Shown here: positions 24,578 through 33,965 of the stretch, piece after piece | Position numbering within the stretch: position 1 is the stretch's first letter | Layout: each line of letters starts with the position of its first letter | Assembly (NCBI GenBank): GCA_001931905.2 | Contig: MSJI02000921.1 | Coordinates: forward strand, 1-64,000 | Source of the DNA: Cladosporium sp. IMV 00045 | Taxonomy: Eukaryota > Ascomycota > Dothideomycetes > Cladosporiales > Cladosporiaceae | Reading direction: 5' to 3' | Length of the DNA: 64,000 nt | Notes under the pieces: model-generated | What the model saw: the letters and a program-made list of their open reading frames with translations, nothing else | Databases searched by the model: none | What the model was told of the DNA's origin: nothing | Translations under genes and position numbers: made by a program

Positions 24578-27500
24578 TCACGACCTCGCGTTCTTCTTCA
24601 GAAACACTTCCAGAGTCTCAATCTTCCTCTTTTCCTGCTGCGCGCGCGCTTTCTCGTTCGCAGGTTCCGGGGCTCTAATGACCACGGGCGCGAACACTTT
24701 TGCTAATGCGTGCGCCGCTTGCTCGCGCTCCGGCGGCGCTGCTGTTGATGGAGACCTGCCGAGGCCTGTGACACGTCTGAAGGGCAATGGCACGCGCGAT
24801 GGACTGAGCGGTGGCTCTTGCTGCTTCGAGTGGGAGGGGTGATGGAGCTCTTGAACCAGCCGGTCCAGCATTGAGGTGATGAGGACGAAGGAGATGCTGT
24901 GGCTCGAGGACTGGGAGAGAAGCTCCTGCAACGCCATACGCTCTTCTTCAACGGCGGCTTTTCGCTTCGAGCGCTCAATTTCCGAAAGGTACGTGTCTAC
25001 CTCCGGCCATTGCGCTTCCGTGATGATTCCGTCGCTCAAACCCCCGAGGAAGATGAGGAGGAAAGCTCGCGAGCACATAGAGGCGTTGAAGCTTGGGGAG
25101 AGCCTCCGGCATGCTCGGCTCCAGCGGCTGATCCTCGTCCAGAGCATTGCAGACTTCGGCGAGCGCGTCGTTCCACTGCTCGGTCCCTTTCTCAGACCAG
25201 TCTGCCTCGTCAAAAGGCCATGCCAGATGGTCCTGCCAGTGGGGTCTTGGCGAGTCGTCCGAGGCGGTCATTTCGTGCTCTGCGACGATGCGTGCGCTCA
25301 GCTCTTCTACCGCCTCCGTCAGCCGGAATAACTCTCGAGGGGCCGAGAATCTTACTGGTGCATCGTCTAGAGAGACCCGGGAGGATGAGGCAGATCCCAT
25401 CGAGCTGTACGAGCCCGAACCTGGTCTGGAATGGGACGCTGATTGCACGCCCTTGTTGCTGTCTGGGCGTTGACTTTGCAGTCTTCGGATGCCTCCTTCA
25501 GGGATCCGGATGAGTTTGTCGATTGAACGTCCGAGGGAGGAGGCATTCCAGTCTGCGCGAACGGGCACAAAGTGGTCCCGTCCTCCATCGACACGAAGTA
25601 CGAGGATGTCTTCCAGGCTCTTCATGCCTTCGTTCAAAGCCTGGACAACGTGCATGTCGAACACGCGGAGCTCGAGATCGATATTTGCAGTCTCGCCAGG
25701 CTCGAGTTGTACGGGATCCGTACTGCTAACCGTGCTAGAGATGACCGCGTCGTTCATCTTCAAATTGAGCCATTTGGGCGCAATACCAGGAGCCTGACCT
25801 GCTCCGACTGGACGCTCTATCAGAGCAAAGCTCGCGGGAACCCTCCCAGTATTTGCTATGGTAAGACTGCGATGTTTGGCTTGGCCCCACCTCACGCTAC
25901 CAAACCAAACGCCTTCAAAGCTGACTGGATCTTCGTCGGAATATTCTTTGTCGTCCGGACGGTGCTTGTCTACGACCACGGTCACTCCAGGTCTGCTGTC
26001 ATTCTCGGCCTTGTCGAGCTCCTTGGCAACTTCTGCGTGGACTTTCGCCTTGAGTGCCGGATCAACCGAATCATATTTGAGCATGAAAACAGCATCTAGA
26101 GGCTTGTGGTCGGAAGATAGAACGCGCTGGTGCGCAGCGTAGTATTCGAGGTGAATCTCGTCCTCAAAGCCCTCCTTCGTGATGACCACGCCTTCCGCAG
26201 CACCGAGCGCATCGTCGTATTCGTCGTACTCATTAATTTCGCCACCGTCAGCGTCAGGATCATAATCGTATAAAATTTCGTCATCTTGACCGGCTTGATC
26301 GGTGCCGTTGGCTCTCATTTCCTCGTCTTTCTTCTTCGCTGACTCTTCTTCTTTGATCGTAGCATCGTAGGCAAGCTTGTCGCGGCGTGAGCGATAGAGA
26401 ATCCTGTCACACCATGAAGGCGCACGTTTCTTCTCGCTGGAATCGAAGACGCCGACGCTACCGACATCGTACTTGTATGTGGGAAGAAAGTTGATAGGGC
26501 CCTCTTGCCAGCCATCGTGGAAGGCTTTGCGGGACTTCATTTGTTGGTGTAATTCGTCGTGGGGGAGTAGTGAAGACAAGGTAGTTTGCAAAGATGCCGG
26601 ATCTGAGCTTGCCTCGATTTCTTCTTCCAGAGATGGCTCGGTGCCAGCCGTACTGGTACTGTCACTTGCGCTGTTTGGCGACGTGGAATCTTCAGAGCTC
26701 CTGGAAAAATCCACGCTTAGACGGTCCTCGACACGATGCTTGACAGCGTCTGTAGCATCTTCAATTTCCTTTTCAATCTTTTGCGCGGAACGCTGGCTCA
26801 AGTCATGCTCATTGCGTGTATGGAGCATGAGGAGGCGCCGGACATCATCACCAGGAATGCCCTCCAGGCGATAATTCAGGTCTCCAACCCAGAAAGCAAA
26901 GTCTTCCTCGCCGATCTGCTCTCCCGCCGTCTGCGAAAGATCCATTGCATCCTGAATTGCTTCGAAACGGGTTCGGCTGACAATCTGCGCGGCATCCCAG
27001 TTACGGCGCTCAAGGGCTGTCTTGTCCGCGCCAGCTGCGAGGTGGGAGTTGACGAAGACCAAGCGCGTCGTGTCGCCGAGGACGATTCTCGCGGTCACTG
27101 CTCCCTTGTTTCCCATATAGCCCGCAAGTCCGGTTCCTACGCTGGTCGTACTGACAGAGCGAACTTCAGCGGCTATGTCTGGCGCAGCGTAGACCAGGAG
27201 AAGTAGACCTATGAGCTGCTGCTCTGCAACCAATACAAAGCCCTTGGGCAAAGAGCTTTCCATTTCGTACTTCCATTTTTTCGCGATCGATGGGTCGGTG
27301 TAAGGCCTCAGAGCTTCCGACACCGAGTTGACGTCGACGACCTCTTGCAGACCCAATGCGTACAGCCCAACCTCCTCACCACCAGGTAAAGAACCAGGAT
27401 CGTCTTCCGGGATGGTGGCCTTCTTAGGCGCATACCTCGATTCCTGGGCAGCTACATCCTCTCGCGCATCCAGGCCAGACTGATCCGGTATCTCGTCTCC

Positions 27501-27812
27501 TCCATGTAATTGCGACTGGTCGCCCACTTTCAGCCCAGCCAAAGCCTCCGTCACACCTTTGCCGCCCACGAACCACCCTCCGATGTCCTTGACCGCGCCC
27601 TTGTACGCGGCGGTGTTCCATGTTCCAACCTTGACGCGCACCTGCTTCGGTTTCACATACTCGGCTCGTCTTGCGTAGATGGCCTGCGTCAGGCTCTGGT
27701 AGCTCGACTCGTCTTCGACGCCGGCCTCGCGATCTGGAAAGCCGCCTGGGACGTCTTGCATCAGACTGCTGGCGGTGCTTGTGCTCGCCGGCCGGTATCT
27801 GGTGCCCGGCAT
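24578..27812 (-). CDS. OCRL/INPP5-type inositol polyphosphate 5-phosphatase, frame break in RhoGAP domain
   Basis: Removes the 5-phosphate of phosphoinositides, mainly PI(4,5)P2, on endosome or Golgi membranes. I start at the ATG at 27812 (MPGTRYRP); the frame extends upstream only with GTG. The phosphatase domain shows VGTWNTA near residue 60, FWVGDLNYRLEG near 305, APSWCDRILYRSRR near 465 and SSDHKPLDAVF near 565. An acidic, Ser-rich insert of about 110 residues separates the second and third motifs. An ASH domain follows, then a RhoGAP-like domain. That domain begins in one frame (PEALPKLQRLYVLAS) and continues in another (FLLIFLGGLSDGIITEAQW) from about 25064 to the stop at 24578. The shift is one extra base near an AAA run (25062-25064, + strand); no intron of usable size fits. 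The joined length would be about 1,077 aa. Confidence 0.85.
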
Positions 27813-28241
27813 TGCGCCAAAGTTCAAGTTGATCACAGTCCGGTCGCTAGGAGTGCACGGCGTTCATCACGAGAGTTGCGAAGGTGAGACGGGACGATGG
27901 GTTTGCAAAGGGGAGGATTGACTCAAGGCTAGGCTGAGCGCATTCTTATTGCCAACAAATTCAATATCATCATAGGCGGGAATCTAGAGCAATCGGGTGG
28001 GTCGCGTGGGTTTGGGTCGCCAGTCAAGCCGGACATGGTGGAAAGGCAGTTTGGCTGGGAGTGATGTGATGCGCTCCACTGCTGCGCCTTCGTGTGAGCT
28101 GCGGCTGGCTTTGAGCCTGTCTTCCCTGTGTAGATCGCGCAAGCACGTGTTTGTGTTTCGATATTGACTGCATGCAACATTCTTCTACACGCCACTAGAG
28201 TTACAACAAATCCACAACCGACAAACACACTCACAAACAAA
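27813..28241. promoter_or_regulatory. shared promoter region, 5-phosphatase / DCP1
   Basis: 429 bp between divergent start codons. It includes the CA-rich DCP1 leader with one upstream ORF. No TATA box is evident. Confidence 0.45.
28172..28198 (+). promoter_or_regulatory. upstream ORF in the DCP1 leader
   Basis: An ATG at 28172 opens an eight-codon frame ending at TAG 28196-28198, 43 bp before the DCP1 start. If the transcript begins upstream of 28172, this uORF could reduce DCP1 translation. The transcription start is unknown. Confidence 0.35.
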
Positions 28242-29168
28242 ATGCCTCCCAAAAAGCGCTCCACTCGCGCCGCCCAACTGCAACCCCAACCAGCCATCTC
28301 CGACTACGAGACCGACACGGCAACATTCACAGACACCGCAGCAGCACACATTGCGCCGCCTCCCACGCGCACAAACACCGAGTTGAACCTCCTGGTCCTC
28401 CGTCGCTACTGTCCAGACGTCGAGCGCATCGTACAAATCGCTCCCTTCGCCGTGGTCTACTCTTTCTCGCCGGAAACGCAAGGATGGGAGAAGATTGGCA
28501 CTGAAGGCACGCTGTTCGTGTGCCAGCTCGCGGGCGCCAGCTATCCACGTTACAGCGTGATCATCCTCAACCGCAAGAGCCTGGACAACTTCATAGTAGA
28601 ACTGGTCAGCGCCGAGCACGTGGAGATCACCGACAGCTACGTGATTCTGCAGACGCTCGGTGCGGACGGTCAGGAGCTCATCTACGGTCTGTGGATTTAC
28701 TCGGAAGAAGACGTGGCGCCGAGCACGCAGGAGGTCGTCGCCATGGCCATTGAAGAGTGTGCGATGCGATGCGAGCAAGGGAAGAAGCTCGCGGAGGATT
28801 CGTACGAAGAAGAGCCCGAATTCAACGAGCAGCCGTACGGTTATGATGGTGTGGGATACCAAACCCAGCAAATGCCAGAACCGAGCCAGCCGCCGCCGCA
28901 AGCGATGCCTCCTGCTGGACAACAAATCGATCTCATGCATCTCTTTGGCAAACCAAGTCAGCCTCAGATGGGAATGCCTCCGCAGCTCGCGCCCGATCCT
29001 GTGCAGCAGTTCCAGCAGCAGCAGCAACCCAAATTCGCGTCAAACCCGGATACAGACTTCTTTCGTAGCTCGCCAGCTCCCGCGGTACAGGCACAGCAGC
29101 CACCGCTTCAACCTCCTACGCAGCAGAATATGCTTCTAGACATGTTCAACAGCGCCAGACGTGGTTGA
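28242..29168 (+). CDS. DCP1: mRNA-decapping enzyme subunit 1 (DCP1)
   Basis: Activator of the DCP2 decapping enzyme in cytoplasmic mRNA decay and P-bodies. It is an intronless 308-aa frame from the ATG at 28242 (MPPKKRSTRAA). An EVH1-like domain spans about residues 45-185: LNLLVLRRYCPDVERIVQIAPFAVVYSF, WEKIGTEGTLFVCQL, RYSVIILNRKSLDNF and ELIYGLWIYSEED, with aromatic residues placed as in the family's Pro-rich ligand groove. The tail is Gln/Pro-rich with short motifs (LMHLFGKP, LLDMFNSARRG at the very end) that probably mediate P-body contacts or trimerisation. It is divergent from the 5-phosphatase gene. Confidence 0.93.
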   Translation: MPPKKRSTRAAQLQPQPAISDYETDTATFTDTAAAHIAPPPTRTNTELNLLVLRRYCPDVERIVQIAPFAVVYSFSPETQGWEKIGTEGTLFVCQLAGASYPRYSVIILNRKSLDNFIVELVSAEHVEITDSYVILQTLGADGQELIYGLWIYSEEDVAPSTQEVVAMAIEECAMRCEQGKKLAEDSYEEEPEFNEQPYGYDGVGYQTQQMPEPSQPPPQAMPPAGQQIDLMHLFGKPSQPQMGMPPQLAPDPVQQFQQQQQPKFASNPDTDFFRSSPAPAVQAQQPPLQPPTQQNMLLDMFNSARRG

Positions 29169-29544
29169 GCATGCCGCTTCATCTAAGAGCTTGTGGCGGC
29201 TGAAGGACGTATGCATCTTAATTCATTCGCAAGTAGCTGCGTGATTGGGCGATTGATTTCGATCGCTATCTGTCAAGTGTTCAGCACTACCAATCCTTGC
29301 CGCGAGGTAGACTGATTTCCAGCTGTCATTACTGAATCCAGCACAAAACATGGACTACGCTATCACGAACAATCAAAAAGACACATAGCCCATTGCTTGT
29401 GCCGCTAAGGCTCATACTACGATCCTCTCGACGAATCCACGAATTCAAGAAATCTCAGAATTCCCAGGAATCGACGTTGCTTTCAACCACAAAACATGCA
29501 ATTATTACTTTACCCCATAACTCCAAATCATGACCCTAAGCAAC
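29169..29544. other. 3' regions of convergent genes
   Basis: 376 bp between the stops of DCP1 (+) and the PhyH-type gene (-). Nothing recognised apart from the expected 3' UTRs. Confidence 0.6.
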
Positions 29545-30840
29545 TCAAGCAGCTCCAGCTTTGCGCATCGAAGTAAGCACCTCCATCACCTTCTCCTTCC
29601 TCCATCTCTCGCTAAGCGCCTTTCTCAGAACATCCTGCTCGCTCTCTGGCGCCATGCCACCAGGCGCAGGCGGCCTGCGGTCAAGGTTCGTGGGGAAGGG
29701 GTAGCCCTCTCCGACCGCGGCCACCAACGCCTCAACCTCATCACTCAAGCCCTCCCTGCCAAACTTCTCCGCCAGCAAATCCCAGCTTCTCTCCACCAAC
29801 GGCAGCGAATCCACACTCTCCATAGCCTTGCCAAAAGCCGACGAGACCTGAATCAAATTCGCACTGCGCGCGAAATTTTCCGTCCGATTCTCCCCCGCTG
29901 CATGGAAAAGCGCCGGTGAGAAGAACACCGCGTCGCCCTTCCTCAGCGGCAAAGCCACGTATCTCTCCAAGAAAAACCGATTAAACTCCTCCCTCCTGTA
30001 CGCCATGAAGCCCGCCCCAAACCCCTGACTGAAAGGCAACAGCCTCGTCGGCCCGCTGTCGAGCGGCATGTCCGTGTGCGCCACCGCGCCCTGCAGCGTG
30101 AGCAGCCGGCTGGCATCGTGCATCGGCTTCGGCCAGCGCGCAACGTCCCCCTCCGTCTGGAACCCCAAGTGATAGTCCCGGTGGCAGACCTGCGCTTTCC
30201 CACCGGGCTTGACCACGTTCACTTGCGTGGTGAGCTTGTACGCGGGGCCGAGGTAGGTTTCGCTCACGAGTGCGAAGAGAGGGTTGCTGTAGTACTTGAC
30301 GAAATTCGCCGGGTTTTGCAGGCAGTGTTTCGAGAAGGAGTTCCAAATCCGGCTGTTGGCCGACGCGGGCGCGAAGTGGTCTCCCTTCTCGCCCTTGGCT
30401 TCGCGCAGCTCTCTTTCGATGATCGCGTCGAAAGCGGCGTTCGCTTCGTCCAGAACGCTCATGTCCGTGAAGAAATTCCGCAGCACGTAAACTCCCGGTC
30501 CATCATACAAAATATGAAACAATTCATCCTTGAGCTGCTCCCTTTTCCCTTCGTCCGAGAAACTCGCGCTCAGACAGTCGTAGATGGGCACGTTGCTGGC
30601 AATCTCCTGCGCCAGCGGGTACGTGGAGGCAAGCGTCAATTGGGATGTGAGAGTTTCGAAGGCCGCGAGAGAGTGTTCCTCTTCGACGCTGAAGCAGCGG
30701 CGGGTGACGGCGCGGGTTTTCTTGCGTTGCGAGAGCAGGGAGGGGATTTCGAGGTAGTGGATTGCGCCTACTATGCTGGCGAGGGTGACGAAGGAGGCGA
30801 GTGCTGTGGTCACGCCAGGGCGGAGGGCCGGTGGTGGCAT
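29545..30840 (-). CDS. phytanoyl-CoA dioxygenase (PhyH) family protein
   Basis: Predicted Fe(II)/2-oxoglutarate oxygenase, 431 aa, no introns. I start at the ATG at 30840 (MPPPALRPG); the upstream extension has no ATG. Residues 10-32 are hydrophobic (TTALASFVTLASIVGAIHYL), likely a membrane anchor or targeting segment. The iron site is supported by CHRDYHLGF (His220, Asp222) and a downstream FHAAGENRTENFARSANLIQ segment carrying the distal His and the Arg that holds 2-oxoglutarate. VLRNFF near residue 130 begins the oxygenase fold. Related fungal proteins act on diverse small molecules, so the substrate is unknown. It converges on DCP1. Confidence 0.85.
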   Translation of the reverse strand: MPPPALRPGVTTALASFVTLASIVGAIHYLEIPSLLSQRKKTRAVTRRCFSVEEEHSLAAFETLTSQLTLASTYPLAQEIASNVPIYDCLSASFSDEGKREQLKDELFHILYDGPGVYVLRNFFTDMSVLDEANAAFDAIIERELREAKGEKGDHFAPASANSRIWNSFSKHCLQNPANFVKYYSNPLFALVSETYLGPAYKLTTQVNVVKPGGKAQVCHRDYHLGFQTEGDVARWPKPMHDASRLLTLQGAVAHTDMPLDSGPTRLLPFSQGFGAGFMAYRREEFNRFFLERYVALPLRKGDAVFFSPALFHAAGENRTENFARSANLIQVSSAFGKAMESVDSLPLVERSWDLLAEKFGREGLSDEVEALVAAVGEGYPFPTNLDRRPPAPGGMAPESEQDVLRKALSERWRKEKVMEVLTSMRKAGAA

Positions 30841-32331
30841 TTTGTGAGAGAGGTGGGAGGTGAGAAGGCTTACGCTGAGAGGGTGGATGGTGTTTTCATG
30901 GAGGGGGTTGTTATATTTTTCATCGAGAATCAATAGCAGCGGAAATGTCCAAATGTCGGTCTGCAGTCTGAGGCGAGAGGTGTCGGCCTGTTCCCTGTTG
31001 CGTGTGTGTTTCGGTGGTTATTGCCCTTCAAGTCCAACTTGGTAGTAGGCTCTAATCCAGGGTTTCGTCAGGGTCGTCGGCAGGTCGGCTATTGATTCCA
31101 AGCTCAATTCCGCCATGCTCTCGCTTGCGAGCAGAGATCAAACGAACAAGCCCATTCTGACAACTCACGCCTGATAAACCAAGCAGCAGGGCTGAAACTG
31201 ATGTAAGATCTTCTCATTTTGCGGGGAAGTGCCAAAAGTTGGTTAAATCACACTTCCACTTTATCCGTCCTTCTATCTAGTCGGTGATGAACAAATACAT
31301 GTACTGTTTGGTGAGATTTCGTTAACGACTTGCGTTTGAACGATCGAACGTACGGCCGACGGAATGACGTTTCCAACACTATCCCATTCCCGTCTCTTAC
31401 AATTAGGCAATTGAATCGCTGCGATCCTGGCCACGGAAATCGAATTCCGAACCAGCAAAGACGACTCGTCACCTGATCGACTTGACAAGAAGTCGGAAAT
31501 CCAAATCCGCGCGCTTTGACCGACCACTCCAACCCTTGCAAGAGTCGGAGAGAGACTCGGAAAAGAAATCCCGACCAATGACGAGTCCCAAGTTGGACAA
31601 AGCCGCTTTCTGTTGTCATAGGCATTCAACATGAGATCTTTTCGGCGAGTTCGCAAGAACTACACAACTTACCGGAAACTAGTTTCCCGATTGTTGCGCT
31701 GTTGGACTTGATTGATTGTGAAAGCTATGAGAGAGCTCGGCACATGAGGTCTTTGGAGATCATATGAAAGCATCGATACATTCGCGACTTTTTGGACTGT
31801 ACATACGATACGACACAACACTTACGAAACTCGCGAAGCCAGCAGCTGGACGAAATGAAACCCACCGACCATGAACGTAAACCTAACCAGACAAAAAAAA
31901 ACAACCAATATGCAAGATAACCCGCAGCTAAGCGATGGCCAGAACACCCTGATCTGCGGGCACTGAGACGATCTGATGAAGAGGGGTGTTCGCAGACGCG
32001 AAAGGAGCAAAAGGAAGAATAATAATGATGTGTTATTATTTCCCACCCCTCTCTCCACATCTCCGTCTGACATACGTCCCTGCGGGGTTTGCATGAAATG
32101 CAACGCGCACGCGCGGTGATCTTAGATCGACAATACCTGCCTGCCTGCCAGCGCATGCATGCTTGCCTTGGAGCCGGCCGAAAGTCACTTGGAAGTATTC
32201 GATACTTGACGCGAATGTCGCGTGCCCTCTTGTAAGAATTGGTTGGGGAGGGGAGGTTTCCTTTAGGTAACTTGCCCTCAACGGATGGGGAACTTATAGG
32301 GCAGTTCTGTTCGTGCAGTTTTGCATTTCGA
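30841..32331. other. 1.5 kb intergenic region
   Basis: This lies between the PhyH gene start (-) and the FUR1 stop (-). Frames on the minus strand up to 217 aa are Cys/Arg/Ser-rich with no domain and overlap the FUR1 3' region. An AT hairpin sits at 32018-32040. No gene called. Confidence 0.55.
32018..32040. repeat. AT-rich perfect inverted repeat
   Basis: AATAATAA, a 7-base spacer, then TTATTATT. It lies about 290 bp beyond the FUR1 stop and could form a hairpin in a long 3' UTR, or arise by chance in AT-rich DNA. Confidence 0.5.
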
Positions 32332-33275
32332 TCATAGAGTGTAGAAGCGGTCGCCGAAGTCGCCGAGACCGGGGACAATGTAGCTGAAGAGGGTCGTGTT
32401 AGTTGGGCCGTTGCTGGAGAGTTAGAGCATCTGGCTGCAGCTTACTTCTTCTCGTCGAGGCCTTCGTCGACGAAGGCGGTCACCACACGCAATTTGGGGA
32501 AGCGTTTCGCGAAGTTAGCTGCGCCTTCGGGAGAGGCGATCAAGTTGAGGAACAGGATGCGCTCTTCGGGAACGCCCTTGCTGAGCAATACGTCAACAGC
32601 CATGAGCGCCGACCCGCCTAGGATACTTGTCAATTCTTCCGGCCCATTTCTGTACCATGTTCGATCATACGCACCAGTAGCAAGCATTGGGTCGAGAAGA
32701 AGCACCCATCTGTCGCTGATATCCTCAGGCAGCTTGTCGTAGAACAACCTCGGCTGGGAGGTCTCCTCATCCCTCTGGATCAAAATCTTGCCAATGCGAA
32801 CGCTGCGGCAGCACTCGCGCAACGCTTGCTCCATCGACTCGCCGGCTCGCATGATGGAAACACCGCAGATCTTTCCCTCGAATTTGACACCGTTGTAAGT
32901 CCTACCGACAGGCGTGGTGATGGTGTGTTGCTGGACGGGCAGGTGGTTGAGGCCCTCTTCGACGAGCAGGCGGATGATGCGATTGGAGTGGAAGATGAAG
33001 TCGGCTCGGCCGGTGTTCTTGTCGCGGATCATGCTGGGGAAACTCTGGGATCAGCTCTCGCTCATGCTTGGGATTGCGGTGCAGCTTTTTCGGTGTTGCA
33101 AGTGCACCTACGTGAGGAGAGAGATGAGCTGGGGCGTCTGCGGCAGGATGTGCACGTTGTCGTGAGGGATCTCGGTCGAGACGGTGGCGGTAGGCTTTTC
33201 GGTTGCAGACCTGTATTCGGGTCCTACGCATTTGCTGGGAGCGCGGCCGAGCTCTTTGCCTGTTGCTTGAGACAT
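32332..33275 (-). CDS. FUR1: uracil phosphoribosyltransferase
   Basis: Pyrimidine salvage: uracil + PRPP gives UMP. Four exons: 33275-33112, 33033-32675, 32617-32446 and 32383-32332, giving 248 aa. The first intron (78 bp) joins QLISLLT to MIRDKNTGRADF. The second, 32618-32674, is 57 bp, a multiple of three without a stop, and sits in the PRPP loop; splicing restores LLLDPMLATGGSALMAV, while retention would add 19 residues there. The third (62 bp) joins GLDEKN to YIVPGLGDFGDRFYTL, the canonical C-terminus that binds uracil. IMRAGESME is the conserved loop. The start at 33275 (MSQATGKEL) gives the normal N-terminus. It is divergent from the WAPL-domain gene with 690 bp between. Confidence 0.94.
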
Positions 33276-33965
33276 GACGGTGGATTGGATTGAGGATTGC
33301 TGGGTAGTGAGAGCTTGCTGGGGGATGAGGAATGAGTCGGAGGTATGGTAGGGTATTGTGTATGTATAAGAATGCAGGGAAGAAGGACAGGTGGTGATTG
33401 AGTAAGAGAATGGGAGTGATAGACAGACGACGAGTTGAAGATAAGAAGCGGCGCAAACGTTTATCGCCAGCTCGAGTAGCTCCACACGCGACCTCGACCC
33501 TCTTTCATCGAGACCCTGCCAGAGCTGCCACCTGCTCGTCTGAGGCTTTGCTCGCTTGTGAGAAGATGCGGGGCAGCGGGCCGCACCTAATCCACCGTAC
33601 ACTACTGACTGACTGGTCGAGATATAGAGGCGCAGGGCAGTGGCAGTCAAAACACACCCGCCACATGCTGTCATTCAATGAGAGTGTGAATGACTTGCGC
33701 GTTTGTATTGTACACTTGATTCGTCTCACGGGTGACACAGCATTGCACTGGGATTCCTTGCCATAACACCAGATTTCTCCTCTGCCACTGCGATCCACCA
33801 GCAACGCTCCGGGGCTTGCTCATCGCACTTCTTTCAAACGGTCTTCGTCACATGTCAACAACACAGAAACCGGTTTTGCGACGCCATACTCCTGTTCGCG
33901 CACCTGATTCACGCCATCTATCTCATTCTCCAATGCTGCCTCACATCTCTCCATAAGCCAACATC
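33276..33965. promoter_or_regulatory. shared promoter region, FUR1 / WAPL-domain gene
   Basis: 690 bp between divergent ATGs. There are CT-rich stretches near both starts and no convincing gene. Confidence 0.4.

Noticed and set aside
31725..32378. 217-codon minus-strand frame
   Set aside because: It overlaps the end of FUR1, is Cys/Arg/Ser-rich and has no domain.
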